DNA from: Macrostomum hystrix
Taxonomy: Eukaryota; Platyhelminthes; Macrostomidae
NCBI GenBank assembly: GCA_950097015.1
Contig: CATNEN010000001.1
Coordinates: 22,807,501 to 22,871,500 of the forward strand
Direction of reading: 5' to 3'
DNA length: 64,000 nucleotides
Within the stretch, counting starts at the first letter, position 1, and each line of letters begins with the position of its first letter. Shown in pieces: positions 45,026 to 55,634 of the stretch. The position numbers and the translations under genes are program-made. Under the pieces are notes generated by a model. That model was given only the letters and a program-made list of their open reading frames with translations, was not told where the DNA came from and did no database searches.

Positions 45026-46914
45026 ATAGATTGTTAGCCAATGGAGTCCAGAGAGCACAGCGGTGGTATTGCGGAAACTCCATCCGGTGCTTCAGTCTTC
45101 TAATTAGAATGCAGCCAGCTCATTCAGAAAGCGAATTTCAGCTATTCCAGTCACGGAGTGGCAGTCAGGGCGGATCGCAAGTTTCCTCCAGAAGCACCTC
45201 CACATTAAGCGGAATCGCACCTTTACACTCTCTCGCTTTGCACTTGATTTCTGCTTCGGAAAATTTTCGCCAAGTAAAAGCCGGTAAGTCATCTCCTTTA
45301 ATTGTGTCTCTACTTTTTCTCCTATTTTGTGCTCTCCCAGATCTGTGCCAGGCAACCGGCCATTGTGGGACCAGACAGTAGCAGCTGCGATCTGCGCGCC
45401 CTCTCGTCGTGACTTGGTCTTAAACCGCTACTTTGAACCAGCCAGTCATCTCCATGTACACGCACGGAGCATTGTGCAGGACGCCTTTTTTAGAACCAGT
45501 TTAATCCAGTTCGCACTAGCAGTGCAGCTTTATCCCACAGTTTTCGCAACTTTCACTACGCGACGACTTTGTATCGAAGTTTTCTTTCCTCACAAATAAT
45601 TAGACTAAAGGGCCGTATCCTTCCCTGCTTTGCCCATGCCAATCTTAGTTTTAGTCAATTAGTTAGCGAACAGGAGTGATCCTAGTCGTGTCTCCTAGAA
45701 TGTTATTTCTGCACTTCTAAATGTTTAGTTTAATGGACAGACAGCCTAAGCTTGTAGGTTGCCATTAGCTTTAGATATTAAAAGTGCAAATAGTTTACGT
45801 TTTTTTATTTCATTTTCATAGTGAACTCAGAGCAGATGAGTAATGCAATCCCAGCTAGCAACGCTTAATTGGGTTAGATGTGTTTATTCTCAGATACTTT
45901 TTAGACTTAAATGGACTGACAAAGTTGGTCCCACATTGCAAGTGGGCACAACAAGAGCTTTAGACATCAGGTGTCGATAGTAGCACTCTGGCACTCAGCT
46001 ATTTCCCGAATCAGGCATTTTAATTCATTGAGTACACCTGTCCCTACCTATTAATTAGAGAAAAGTGACACTTCTATTCGGAAAATTTTTGGAATCGCAA
46101 AAATAGCTGTTAGAAGAAACAGCGGCAAACATGCACGGACAAGTGTGAGAGTGCTAACAGGGCTGCAGATAATAATTGTGAAGTTGTTGTGAGTGGAATT
46201 GTTTTCGACGGAGTAGTTAATAAAAGCAAAAATATAACATTTGACGCTAAACCATTTTTGGGACTATTTTTTGCACATTGAAAGATTTTCACTCATACAG
46301 ATGTTCAAACACCGGCTATCTCGACCTTGATAATTAACAGTAGAGAGACCACACTATTTTTCCCCAGATGGTCCGATTAACATGACATTTTGTGTGCAGA
46401 AAAATTATGCATAAATCGGTGGTTTTTTGCCACCAGACGAGAGTCGTTAAATATCAAAATATCGTTAAATACACTCAAGTTAGGAGAGGCACGATAATTG
46501 GATGCCTTGAAAATAGACGAAGATCGAGTATTCAAAAAAGCGCGCGGGGGAGGAATACGTGTTCCGTCGTACATGCCGATAAAACTAATATTACGCTTGG
46601 TACATGAATCGACACGGAGTCAGTACTCGTAATTGTACGGAACAGGGACCTGTCGGCACTGACACAGTTTTTGGGCGACAGTTTAACCCGCAGCCAGTGA
46701 CAAGACAGTTCCGCCCCATTCCGCACACTTATCAAACCAATAACAATTAGGTGTACATCACAGGTGCCATGGAAGTTGGCCTTCATAAGTGCTAATTCCG
46801 TTTACCGAAAAAAACATTGAGAGTCGTTGACCCAGCACTGCTCAACCTAGAGTTGCGGTATTAACAATCACAGCAAAATGGGGAAAGCAACAAAGCGCGC
46901 AACACACGAGGCCA
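45026..46914. other. intergenic region with possible small spliced gene and S1 fragment
   Basis: The left part includes a candidate two-exon reading frame (45109-45381), listed separately. A degraded minus-strand S1 SINE fragment lies at about 46685-46790 (acccgcagccagtgacaagaca, gccccattccg). The remaining sequence, including the 3' flank of the minus-strand ATPase gene, shows nothing I can identify. Confidence 0.45.
45109..45381 (+). CDS. possible small spliced ORF of unknown function
   Basis: A candidate only. Exon 45109-45283 and exon 45341-45381 join in frame across a 57-bp intron with strong signals (GCCG|GTAAGT and a pyrimidine-rich CTCTCCCAG). They encode about 71 residues starting MQPAHSESEFQLFQSRSG. 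The product is Ser/Gln-rich with no recognisable domain. The intron signals are better than expected by chance, but the reading frame could differ and the start could lie upstream. I infer nothing about function. Confidence 0.25.
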   Translation: MQPAHSESEFQLFQSRSGSQGGSQVSSRSTSTLSGIAPLHSLALHLISASENFRQVKAGKSSPLIVSLLFLLFCALPDLCQATGHCGTRQ

Positions 46915-47946
46915 TCACGTGGACAGGAACAAGATCTGCATAGTGGCAAGCGTTGTCAAGTTTCTGAACTCCTCATTTGCCAAGGAGCAGTTGATGCGGA
47001 AGCTCTGGTCGCTCGGTGGATTCACGATCTGCAGCATGGCCAGCGGCGGCAGGTAGAACGAGCTGTCGGGCTGGTACGGGAAGAAGTACCTGGGAAAGTA
47101 GGCATAGGTCCGGTTCATGTACGTCAGCTGCGGATAGAATCGCAGGGCAACCTCTGCTCCGGTTGAGTCAGTCGTGGCCCGACAGTCCAGCCAGAGGTCG
47201 GTGCTGTAGTTACGCGTGAGTGCCGGCCCGGCCTTCAGCAGGACGCACGGATCTCCGGCCACGTAGCCAAACGCGTTGTAGGCGTTGCAGCTGGAGAAGA
47301 TTTCCAGCTGAGGCACGCAGACGTCAACGCTGGGATTGGGAAACGATTTCCGGCAGTCCTTCGCCCGTCGACCGGCCTTGCGCAGTCGGGGATGCCACCG
47401 ACGAATCTCGTACTCGTCCAGCTCACCGTTGATGCGGGCCAGCAGTGCGGCTAGGTCGTCATCGTTTTTTCTGTCCAACCAGATCACGGAGCCGCCCTGC
47501 GAGTTTCGCGGCTCCATGTGGATGTACTCTTTCGCCTCCTCGCGAGCCATGGTCATTGTGATGACCAGACCTATTGAAGCCACGAACACCACCAGCATGA
47601 TGCCGCCGATGACCAGTTGGAGCCGGAGCTGCCGGGCAATCTTTTCTTCGTTCTCCTGCTGCATGCTCTTGTAGGGATCGTAGCCGACGGTGCCGATGCC
47701 GCGGTTGTCCGCCAGTCGGTACCGGTGACTGTCCCGACGACCAAAGAAGATGGTGTTGAACTCGCGCCGATTGTAGCGGCCGCCTCCGCTGCTCACATTT
47801 TCGTCTCCTCCGGCCTCGTCGTTTGCGTCACCATCTTGGGCGAGTTTCAGCGAAGTCTTCTCTATTCGGTCTTCATCACCGGAGCTCTCAAGCAGAGATT
47901 CCGGATGCTGCGACGACTTGTTGTTCATGTCGAGGTGCTGCGACAT
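46915..47946 (-). CDS. Na+/K+-ATPase beta subunit-like protein
   Basis: A single-exon minus-strand gene of 343 residues. The long acidic, Ser-rich N terminus (about 55 residues) precedes REFNTIFFGRR, which corresponds to the cytoplasmic segment before the membrane span in the family. One transmembrane helix at about 109-131 (LVIGGIMLVVFVASIGLVIT) makes it a type II protein. The ectodomain has the family signature YNAFGYVAGDPCVLLK with paired cysteines (about 210, 220, 234, 255, 320), an aromatic-Pro-rich block YFPRYFFPY, and four N-glycosylation sites (NYS, NRT, NCS, NLT). Beta subunits fold, deliver and modulate the P-type ATPase alpha subunit at the plasma membrane. The N-terminal extension is longer than in typical beta1 subunits. 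The absence of introns is notable beside split neighbours. Confidence 0.85.
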   Translation of the reverse strand: MSQHLDMNNKSSQHPESLLESSGDEDRIEKTSLKLAQDGDANDEAGGDENVSSGGGRYNRREFNTIFFGRRDSHRYRLADNRGIGTVGYDPYKSMQQENEEKIARQLRLQLVIGGIMLVVFVASIGLVITMTMAREEAKEYIHMEPRNSQGGSVIWLDRKNDDDLAALLARINGELDEYEIRRWHPRLRKAGRRAKDCRKSFPNPSVDVCVPQLEIFSSCNAYNAFGYVAGDPCVLLKAGPALTRNYSTDLWLDCRATTDSTGAEVALRFYPQLTYMNRTYAYFPRYFFPYQPDSSFYLPPLAMLQIVNPPSDQSFRINCSLANEEFRNLTTLATMQILFLST

Positions 47947-49244
47947 TGTCTGGGTTACTACGGTTGGAATGACTTTGCTTACATCAGGTAATACAGCATG
48001 TCGTTATACTCTGGCGTCGCTGAAAGCCAGAAAGTGGACTATTTATCTGCTGCGGATGTGTCCTTGTAGTTTTCTAGTTGCAAAACTCTTTTTACTTTGT
48101 CTATTTCTACAGGCGTTCTAAGGAAAAGAATTACTAAACAAAAGGGTAGATGGCCAAGCGATGAGTTTAACTGAGGCCTTCGCAGACCCGGAGTGAAGGA
48201 CTGTTTAGGGAGCGATGAATTATTTAGCGCGCAGTTGTCTGCTCCAGGCGCCAATTAGATGCAGCTCCGACAGACGAAAAGGCGACAAGCGCATTGGCAG
48301 GGAGGGCGACAAGTGACGGTGCTGACCGACTGGCAAAAAAGCTGGAAGAATTCGCAAAAGACAAAATTCACTGGTCTTCTCGACTGCCTGAGGCCTGTGG
48401 CCAGGGATGCGAAAATAGTGAAGGCCAGGGCGTGAGAGGAGGGTGAGAGCGGCGATGTGTGGGGGAGAGCGGGTTGCGGGGAGGCTGGTGTATGTGAGGA
48501 GGGCGAAGCACAACGCAATGGGGTGGCTAGAGGAGCGTTCTGCTACGAGACCATTCTGTCCCAGGCAATTGGACAAAGGGTGGTGCAGCCAACCCGAAAA
48601 TTACAGGGGCGCACTTAAAGGGTAAGGAACAGGGAGCGAGGGAGAATGCTTCAGGCTGGCAATGCTTCAGTGGATCATATCTGAGTGCACAGTTGAATGG
48701 GAGAGGACAAAGGCATGGGACTATAATCCAAGCTAGACTACATATAGTGAGGCATTATGCATGAGCATAGCACGGTGCAAAATATTCTGCTCGTATAATA
48801 AAAATGCAGAGTTAAAGTAAAGGCTAGAAAGTTGCGGGGACGAGAATCGCTTCTGGAGTTCATTGGAGAGTTGCGACACCCGGCATCGGAGAAAAAATCG
48901 ATGGCACCTGACTTCTTCTACTGCTTTAAGAGCTTTTCAAGCTAGATTTCTGAGTGCACCGGCTATCCTACTCTACAAAAAAGTAGGGAAAAAACTTAGC
49001 CCATTGAAATGACGGGAGCGATGAGTCGGTTCTCAGTCGCTTGACTTTTGCCATTTGCGCGTCAAACTAGAAAGTGCGAGCGAGTGAGTGGCGTGAGTGG
49101 CGTCGGGGCTTGTATAGCATTATAAGCAGAGTTGGGATCATTGATTTGGATAGCGCATCATAAGAGTGTATGTTTGTTATACACATAGAAATAGGTAGGC
49201 AGGCCATACCTTTAGCTCGATTCGAGATCCAGGCCTGGTCCGAT
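47947..49244. other. intergenic region between ATPase beta gene and retrotransposon
   Basis: About 1.3 kb of unique sequence including the upstream flank of the minus-strand ATPase gene. A purine-rich stretch at about 48410-48500 carries open frames without recognisable homology. No repeat array was found. Confidence 0.4.
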
Positions 49245-49335
49245 GACTTACTTGACTTAGCTGCAGGGGGCATCTTCCGGATGCAGCGGGGAGGCGTTGC
49301 CGCCCATTCCGCTAGCCCCTGGCGACCACGGGCAA

Positions 49336-52300
49336 CTAGAGCTGCGGTGTCGCGCAGGGGGATCCGGTGGTGCCGGCGTCCGCAGCGCGGTCCTCCTCCG
49401 GAGTGTCCAGGAGGTGGAGGGTTGCTCGCCCGGTGGCCCTCAGGTATCGGACGAGCTGGCAGATGTTCTCAGGCCTGAAAACGTCGGGGAGATCCGGGTT
49501 TGGGCCGAGATAGGTGAGCCGGTCCTGAGTGAAGGCGGGGCAGTCGCAAATAAAATGCTCTGCATCCTCAACATAGGAGAGGCAGAAGGGGCATTCCTCA
49601 CTGCGGATTTTGCCTTGCAGGAAGCGGTGCCTGGCGAAACAGCCATGGCCAGAGAGGGCCATGGTGACTGCCCTGATGTCCTTGCGGTTCAGTCCAAGCA
49701 AGGCTTTGCGAAGGGCAGTGGAGGGACAAGGGACAGCAGCGCGAGACTGCCGACAATCGGCGGTGTTGATCCATCTGTCCTTGTGCTTTGAGGTCACCCA
49801 CTGGTTAATCCGAGTGTTGACGACGGCGGTAGGGGTGGAGACCGCAGGCACGGGGCCAAAAAGCGAGCCCGTCGAACCGGCCTTGGCGAGGCTGTCGGCC
49901 AATTCGTTACCAGGGTGGCCAGAGTGCCCTGGAATCCACCTTAGGGACACCTTGTTGTGGGTCCCTAAGCGGTTGAGTTGCGCGACGCAGTCGAGGACTG
50001 TGCGCGAGCAGGTGTGCGTGCGTCCAAGGGCATGGATCGCCGCCTGGCTGTCCGAGTGGAGGAAGATTTCCGCTCCATGGACGTTTTGGTTGATCAGCTC
50101 CAGGGCGCAGGAGCTGATGGCGAGAACTTCGTTCTGGAAGACGGTAGAGTTTATGCCGGTGTGCTGGGAGAAGGTCGCCAAAGTTTTCCCTCCGGACATA
50201 ATGCAGTAGCCGAAACCAGAGATCGAGTTGATTTGCGATCCGTCGGTGAAGCAGTGAATTTCACGGGGTTGGCCGTGGTCACGTACTTCCTGTCGAGGCG
50301 GAATGCTGGTTTTGAATTTTTGCGGTGGGCACAGCGTCGACGGGATTCCGTCGGAGAGAATTTTGAGACCTCCTGCTGCGTCCAGGTCCCGTAGGCTGAG
50401 GTCGCCATGGGGCTGGAGGTTCCGCTTGCTAAAGGCAAGTTGCTTCCGGATGGAGATACCCGCGTCCAGAAGACGACGAGCCGTCTTCATCGCCTCCCCC
50501 TTGATAAAAAGATCTAAAGGGGGAAGGTCCAGGAAGGCATTCATGCCAGCGAAGGGAGTGGAGGGTGCCGCACTCATGATGGCTCGACAAGCACGGCCCT
50601 GCACCTTGTTTAGGGCCTCCAGGACCCCTTTGGTCTCCAGGGCACTATTCCAAATGAAGCCGGCAAAAGAGATGGCCGGTCTTACAATGGTAGTGTAAAT
50701 CCACCAGAGACGGCGGGGGGTGAGGCCCCAGGTGGCGCCGAAGGCTCTGCGAATCTGCGCGAGCGTCGCAAGAGCTTTACGGGTTTTGAATTTGACGTGA
50801 GGTGTCCAGCTCAACCTGTGGTCGAGGATGACACCTAAGCATCTGGTTTGCTTCTCCATGGCGATTGGTTTGTCATAGAGAAGGAGAGGCTCAATCCTCC
50901 AGTTTCGTTTGCTGGTGAACATAATGGCGACGGTCTTGGACTCAGAGAGTTTGAGGCCGCAGCCATTGGCCCAGCGTTCGGCACGGTGGATGAAAGCTTG
51001 CAGAAGGTCTCTAAGGACCGGGGGAGACGGTCCGGCCACGGTGGCGGTGACGTCGTCAGCATAGCCGATTTTTTGGACCGGGTCCGGGTCAGGGCTGCAG
51101 AGCAGTTCGTCCATGACAAGGTTCCAAAGGATCGGACTGAGAACGCCACCCTGCGGGCCTCCCTTCTGGACATTCACAGAACGGGAGTGTCCAAGCAGGT
51201 GCGAGGTGGCAGTTCGGTGAGAGATCATATACATGATCCAGCGGGTGAGGTGCTCGTGCGTAGCCCGGCGTTCCAGGGCTCGCCTAAAGGCTCCGAAGAG
51301 CACATTGTCGAAGGCACCATCAATGTCGAGGAAAAGCGAGAGAGCAAAACCGGTGCCAAGCACGGCGCGCTCCAGCTTGTCGACGATGGCATGCAGAGCA
51401 CTTTCGATGGAACGTCCGGATCGAAAGGCGTGCTGGTTGGCGGAGAGCGGGGAGTTCCTCAGCTCAACGTGAAGGAGGCGCCAAAGAACAAGCCTTTCAA
51501 GCAGCTTAAGAAAGAAAGATGTTAAGCTGATGGGGCGGAAGGCTTTGGCGGAGTGGTAGTCTCCCTTCCCAGGTTTGGGGATGAAGACGATAGTGGCTTC
51601 CTGCCAAGACCTGGGTACGTACCCGAGGGTGATACAGGCCTTGAACAGGTTGCAAAGGAGGCCGAGGAACCTGTCATTTTTTACCGCTTCATGTAGGAAG
51701 GCGGGGTAAATGTTGTCAGGTCCAGGCGACTTAAAAGGCGAGAAGGAGTTAGCAGCGCGAGCTGTCCGTTCTCTAGTGATAATAGTTGTCGCAAGGATGT
51801 GCCCACCCGGAGTGTGGTCCGGCGGGTCCTGAAGCGGCGCAGTCTGGGGGAAGGCGCTGGCGAGCATGATGTCCAGCGATTCGCCAGGATTCTCAGCAAG
51901 CCGGCCGTCCGGTCTTTTGATCACTGAGAGCTTCGACATTTTGTCAAGAGTGAGCGCTTTTACAACGCGAGAAGTTGGGCGGGCGCCCTCCAGCTCGGAG
52001 CAGTATTGGCGCCACTTTTCGGACTTCGCTTTCCTGGTGTCACGCTTAAAGTCACGAATCGCATTCTGGTAGGCGGTCAGGTCAGCTTGGTCCTTGCTTT
52101 TCCGCGCAATCCGCTGGAGGGATTTGGCCTTTCGCCGGAGGGTTCCAAGCGCTGGGTTCCACCAGGGAGCGGATTTTTTGCCTTTGTAGGCTTTAAGAGG
52201 GCAAGAGGTTTCATGAGCTGTCAAGATGGTCATGCTGAGTAGATCAGCCAGATCGTCCACTTCTTGACAGGTGGCAGGAACAACGGATTCTAACTGGTTG

Positions 52301-53040
52301 GTCTGGCGCTTCACGGATTCCGCAAAGGCCGTCCAGTCAGTATTCCGGGCGTTCCTTTTCCACAGAATACCAGGCTTGGAGTAGGAGCTTAGCAACCGGA
52401 AACGAATGAAGCGATGGTCAGACAGAGATTCCTCTTCGTCCCACACCTGCCAGTTCCTAATCAGAGGGATCAGGCCCTGAGAGGCGAGGGTGGCGTCAAG
52501 GACCTCCGTCCATCGTCCATTGTCAAAGGTGGGTGTGCCACCCGAGTTGCAGAACTCAATATTGGTGGTGCAGATGTAGGCAAGGAGATCCTCGCCTCTG
52601 CAGTTGGAGGTAACACTGCCCCAGTGGGTGTGGTGGGCATTTATGTCGCCTGCCACCAGCAGCTCAAAGTCGCGGTCTGAGCAGTAGTCCACGAGGGAAG
52701 TGAGACTGGGCGGAACCGCAGGACCGTCGCCAGGAATGTATATAGAGGCGATGATGACGGTGCGGTTCGGGAGAATGTGGTTGGTTTGGATGACACAGAG
52801 GTCTTTGTCAGAGAGGTCTGGTCTATACCAAGCTTTTAGATCGGTAGTCGCGAACACAGCAGCCCTGGGGTTTTGGGGCATGAAAAAACAGTCAAAACCA
52901 GCAGGAATGTTCGGAATCTTACCTTTCTTCGTCCAGGGCTCTTGGAGGAGGATGATGCCCGGTTTTTCGAAGTCCACCACACGCGCCAGGTTGGTCGAGG
53001 CCGCGATGCAGTGGTGCAGGTTCAGCTGCAGGAAGCTCAC
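49336..53040 (-). CDS. retrotransposon ORF2: endonuclease, reverse transcriptase, RNase H
   Basis: About 1,234 residues on the minus strand. The N-terminal apurinic-type endonuclease has [17 protein letters not shown] and SDHRFIRF motifs. The central reverse transcriptase has [46 protein letters not shown] and the catalytic YADD. RNase H follows with TDGS, a conserved Glu (QNEVLAISS), HSDSQAA and [10 protein letters not shown]. The C terminus carries a CPFC...HFICDC zinc knuckle. No ATG precedes the endonuclease: the frame begins GTG at 53040 and is open further upstream, overlapping the end of ORF1 in the -1 frame. Translation coupling or frameshifting is implied. Confidence 0.93.
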   Translation of the reverse strand: MSFLQLNLHHCIAASTNLARVVDFEKPGIILLQEPWTKKGKIPNIPAGFDCFFMPQNPRAAVFATTDLKAWYRPDLSDKDLCVIQTNHILPNRTVIIASIYIPGDGPAVPPSLTSLVDYCSDRDFELLVAGDINAHHTHWGSVTSNCRGEDLLAYICTTNIEFCNSGGTPTFDNGRWTEVLDATLASQGLIPLIRNWQVWDEEESLSDHRFIRFRLLSSYSKPGILWKRNARNTDWTAFAESVKRQTNQLESVVPATCQEVDDLADLLSMTILTAHETSCPLKAYKGKKSAPWWNPALGTLRRKAKSLQRIARKSKDQADLTAYQNAIRDFKRDTRKAKSEKWRQYCSELEGARPTSRVVKALTLDKMSKLSVIKRPDGRLAENPGESLDIMLASAFPQTAPLQDPPDHTPGGHILATTIITRERTARAANSFSPFKSPGPDNIYPAFLHEAVKNDRFLGLLCNLFKACITLGYVPRSWQEATIVFIPKPGKGDYHSAKAFRPISLTSFFLKLLERLVLWRLLHVELRNSPLSANQHAFRSGRSIESALHAIVDKLERAVLGTGFALSLFLDIDGAFDNVLFGAFRRALERRATHEHLTRWIMYMISHRTATSHLLGHSRSVNVQKGGPQGGVLSPILWNLVMDELLCSPDPDPVQKIGYADDVTATVAGPSPPVLRDLLQAFIHRAERWANGCGLKLSESKTVAIMFTSKRNWRIEPLLLYDKPIAMEKQTRCLGVILDHRLSWTPHVKFKTRKALATLAQIRRAFGATWGLTPRRLWWIYTTIVRPAISFAGFIWNSALETKGVLEALNKVQGRACRAIMSAAPSTPFAGMNAFLDLPPLDLFIKGEAMKTARRLLDAGISIRKQLAFSKRNLQPHGDLSLRDLDAAGGLKILSDGIPSTLCPPQKFKTSIPPRQEVRDHGQPREIHCFTDGSQINSISGFGYCIMSGGKTLATFSQHTGINSTVFQNEVLAISSCALELINQNVHGAEIFLHSDSQAAIHALGRTHTCSRTVLDCVAQLNRLGTHNKVSLRWIPGHSGHPGNELADSLAKAGSTGSLFGPVPAVSTPTAVVNTRINQWVTSKHKDRWINTADCRQSRAAVPCPSTALRKALLGLNRKDIRAVTMALSGHGCFARHRFLQGKIRSEECPFCLSYVEDAEHFICDCPAFTQDRLTYLGPNPDLPDVFRPENICQLVRYLRATGRATLHLLDTPEEDRAADAGTTGSPCATPQL

Positions 53041-53075
53041 CCCAGGAGGGGCGGTCCGTGCGGCTATCTGCTGGC

Positions 53076-54563
53076 CTACGGCGAGTTGTTCAGGAGCGAT
53101 TCCTCGTCCTCGCCGGTGTTTTGCCCGAGCTCCATCGGTTCCTCCTGAATCGGATCCAGAGTTGAGGCCGGGGCTGCCGCAACAGCGGCGTCCGTGTCCT
53201 CAACCCGGTTTTCCGCTGGGGGTTCCGATGAAACATTGGGCCGGGTGGTGCTGCGGTGGCGTCCACTGTTGGGGTCCGACAGCTGTCTGGCGCGCTGAGT
53301 CAAGCCAGCACGGATGGTGTTACGGGCGGGTTTCCGGCCCTTACCACGTCCGCCTGTCGTTGCGGCTCGCGCGGCTTTGCCCCTGATAGGGTCCGCATCC
53401 TCGGAGTGGTCGTGACGATCAGGAGTCTGTGTTCCAGGGCGCAGGGGCCCGGCAGAGCTCTGGTTCGTCCGTTTCCGCTTTTCCGGGGGCGGCGGGCGAG
53501 TGGCGTCGGACTCGAAGCTGAAAATCTGCATTCGAGTGAGGCCTGCACTGATGTAGGACATGTCTGGGCAGCGGAGCATCCAGCTGTCCGACAATCCTAG
53601 GATGGCCGTGAAACCGTCTCCACCAGGTCTGGTGATGGTTTCATGAACCACGACACCGTTTGCTGGCAGATCCGGGTGGATTGCCAACAGCAGGCGGCGC
53701 AGTTCTCCGGCGTTGGTGATGGCGCTGCGAGCTGGAATCCAAACACGATGACGGTGTGTCTGGGGGCGCTCGTCCTCCCTGTAGATAAACAGGTTGCCCA
53801 TTTCCGTGCCCCAGTCGAAGGATTTCAGCATCTCGAGGAGTTGCTGTCCGGACTGGTTGTCGGCAGGCTGGACAATGAGGGCTTGGTCCTGGATGTCGGT
53901 CTTCAGGACGTGCAGTACAGTGCCGCTCAGTGCCAGTTTGACCAGATGGGAGTCCAATCTGCGCCAGATCTGGTCGAGTTGCGCTGTTGTGAGGGGCGTC
54001 TCCTGGCCTCGGATAACCAAGGCCGGCTGCCTCTTTGCCATAGCAGCGTAAGTGCGCTTTGGCCTTGTGGTTTGGCCGGCGCCTCCCGCAACGGGCCCCC
54101 CAGCAGTCGTCGGAGTTTCCGGATGACTGTGAGAGGTTCCGCCGCGAGAGGAACCGGATGCCCCAGAGGCCTGGGCGGCACTTTTCCGCGCTTCCGGGTT
54201 TCCCGGACGGCGCGAGGAGTCCGCCTCCTTGTTGGGTGCCGGTTCCTCCGCGATGTTCGCAGAGTTGCCGGCCCCCTCCTCGGAGGCGGTGGTTGGCGCG
54301 GATTTCGCAGCCAACCGTACTTCCTGTTTTCGCCGCCGGAATTCCTGGAGGCGGGCGAGGCTGCGGGCTTGCGTGGAAGGGGAGCGTTTGCTCTTTGATC
54401 CAGCCGCTCTGGTGTTTTCCTGAGTGGCGGAGGAGCAGGATGAATTTTGGGCGCCGGTGGAACCGGTGTCGCCCTGGCGCTGGTCCTGAGGATCTGCGTC
54501 GCCGGCCGGGGTCGGCGTTTCAGCAGGGTCCTGGGACGTGCTGGAGCTGTAGTGGGACTCCAT
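53076..54563 (-). CDS. retrotransposon ORF1 protein
   Basis: 495 residues, starting ATG at 54563. The N-terminal ~160 residues are low-complexity and Ser/Thr/Ala/Glu-rich with basic patches. A globular middle region (about 170-330) includes [35 protein letters not shown] and a conserved Trp/Gly pattern. It resembles ORF1 globular domains of invertebrate LINEs, possibly DUF4780-type, from memory. The C-terminal part is basic (EKRKRTNQS) then acidic. No CCHC zinc knuckle is visible. It probably binds element RNA to form a ribonucleoprotein. It ends in TAG at 53076-53078, overlapping the open ORF2 frame. Confidence 0.85.
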   Translation of the reverse strand: MESHYSSSTSQDPAETPTPAGDADPQDQRQGDTGSTGAQNSSCSSATQENTRAAGSKSKRSPSTQARSLARLQEFRRRKQEVRLAAKSAPTTASEEGAGNSANIAEEPAPNKEADSSRRPGNPEARKSAAQASGASGSSRGGTSHSHPETPTTAGGPVAGGAGQTTRPKRTYAAMAKRQPALVIRGQETPLTTAQLDQIWRRLDSHLVKLALSGTVLHVLKTDIQDQALIVQPADNQSGQQLLEMLKSFDWGTEMGNLFIYREDERPQTHRHRVWIPARSAITNAGELRRLLLAIHPDLPANGVVVHETITRPGGDGFTAILGLSDSWMLRCPDMSYISAGLTRMQIFSFESDATRPPPPEKRKRTNQSSAGPLRPGTQTPDRHDHSEDADPIRGKAARAATTGGRGKGRKPARNTIRAGLTQRARQLSDPNSGRHRSTTRPNVSSEPPAENRVEDTDAAVAAAPASTLDPIQEEPMELGQNTGEDEESLLNNSP

Positions 54564-54689
54564 AGGTCGCTGGAAAAAGAGAAAGAAGAGAATAAAAATA
54601 AAAACCGCTAATGGCCGGATAGACTCCCCGGACCTTTCAGCCCCTCAGCGCGGTGAGACCTTAGGCATAAGAGGACACCTAAAGCAGTG

Positions 54690-55345
54690 CCAGGCCCGCA
54701 GACTGGCTGCGTACCCTGTTGAGGTCGAAGGGTGACACCTGTCCCTCAGAGCCGTAGCCAGAGGTACCTGATCACGCACAGGTGCACGAGCGCTGCGGAC
54801 TGGCCGCATACCCTGTTAAGGTCAAAGGGTGACACCCTTCCCTCAGAGCCGTAGCCAGAGGTACCTGATCACGCACAGGTGCGCGAGACGCTGCGGACTG
54901 GCCGCATACCCTGTTAAGGTCAAAGGGTGACACCTTTCCCTCAGAGCCGTAGCCAGAGGTACCTGATCACGCACAGGTGCACGAAAACTGCGGACTGGCC
55001 GCATACCCTGTTAAGGTCAAAGGGTGACACCTTTCCCTCAGAGCCGTAGCCAGAGGTACCTGATCACGCACAGGTGCGCGAGACGCTGCGGACTGGCCGC
55101 ATACCCTGTCAAGGTCAAAGGGTAAACACCTCTCCCTCAGAGCCGTAGCCAGAGGTACCTGATCACGCACAGGTGCGCGAGACGCTGCGGACTGGCCGCA
55201 TACCCTGTCAAGGTCAAAGGGTAACACCTCTCCCTCAGAGCCGTAGCCAGAGGTACCTGATCACGCACAGGTGCACGAAAGCTGCGGACTCGCCGCATAC
55301 CCTGTTAAGGTCAAAGGGTGACACCTTTCCCTCCAGCCAGGGCTA
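54690..55345 (-). repeat. ~98-bp tandem monomers in retrotransposon 5' UTR
   Basis: The landmark gagccgtagccagaggtacc occurs at 54749, 54846, 54944, 55041, 55140 and 55238, spaced 97-99 bp. A partial unit stands at each end. Each monomer contains tgatcacgcacaggtg and ctgcggactggccgcatacc. Position directly upstream of ORF1 suggests a monomeric promoter, as in mouse L1. Confidence 0.92.
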
Positions 55346-55634
55346 GAGGTACCCAGTTTGGCCAGAGGCCCTGGATGGGTCATCCAGCGCTGTTGCCCAT
55401 TCTGTCCGGCTGCCCTAGGGTCAGCCTTGAACACTCGCGGGACGTGTACCCATGGGTCAGCTGACGGGACAGCGTGGAGGGATCCCTGCACCCGGAGGTA
55501 CAGGGCTCCTTCCTGCCAGGCCTGCTCAAAAAACGACTGCAGGTGTGAGGCATCGCAGACCTTAGCCCGTAGGCCTGGTCTGACTCATACCACACAGGCA
55601 TTGTGTCCCGCCGGTGCGAGCGGCCTGGTCCGAT

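Larger units (their letters stand above)
49245..55621 (-). mobile_element. full-length non-LTR retrotransposon (I/R1/LOA-like group with RNase H)
   Basis: A ~6.4-kb minus-strand element. It has a ~1.06-kb 5' UTR with tandem monomers, ORF1 (54563-53076), ORF2 (53040-49336 or further upstream) and a short ~90-bp 3' UTR ending in a simple taagtcaagtaagtc tail. It is bounded by a 13-bp direct repeat GGCCTGGTCCGAT (49232-49244 and 55622-55634), read as a target-site duplication. Both frames are open with all recognisable catalytic motifs, so it may be active or recently active. The presence of a C-terminal RNase H domain places it in the I superfamily; the exact clade cannot be settled by eye. Confidence 0.85.
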
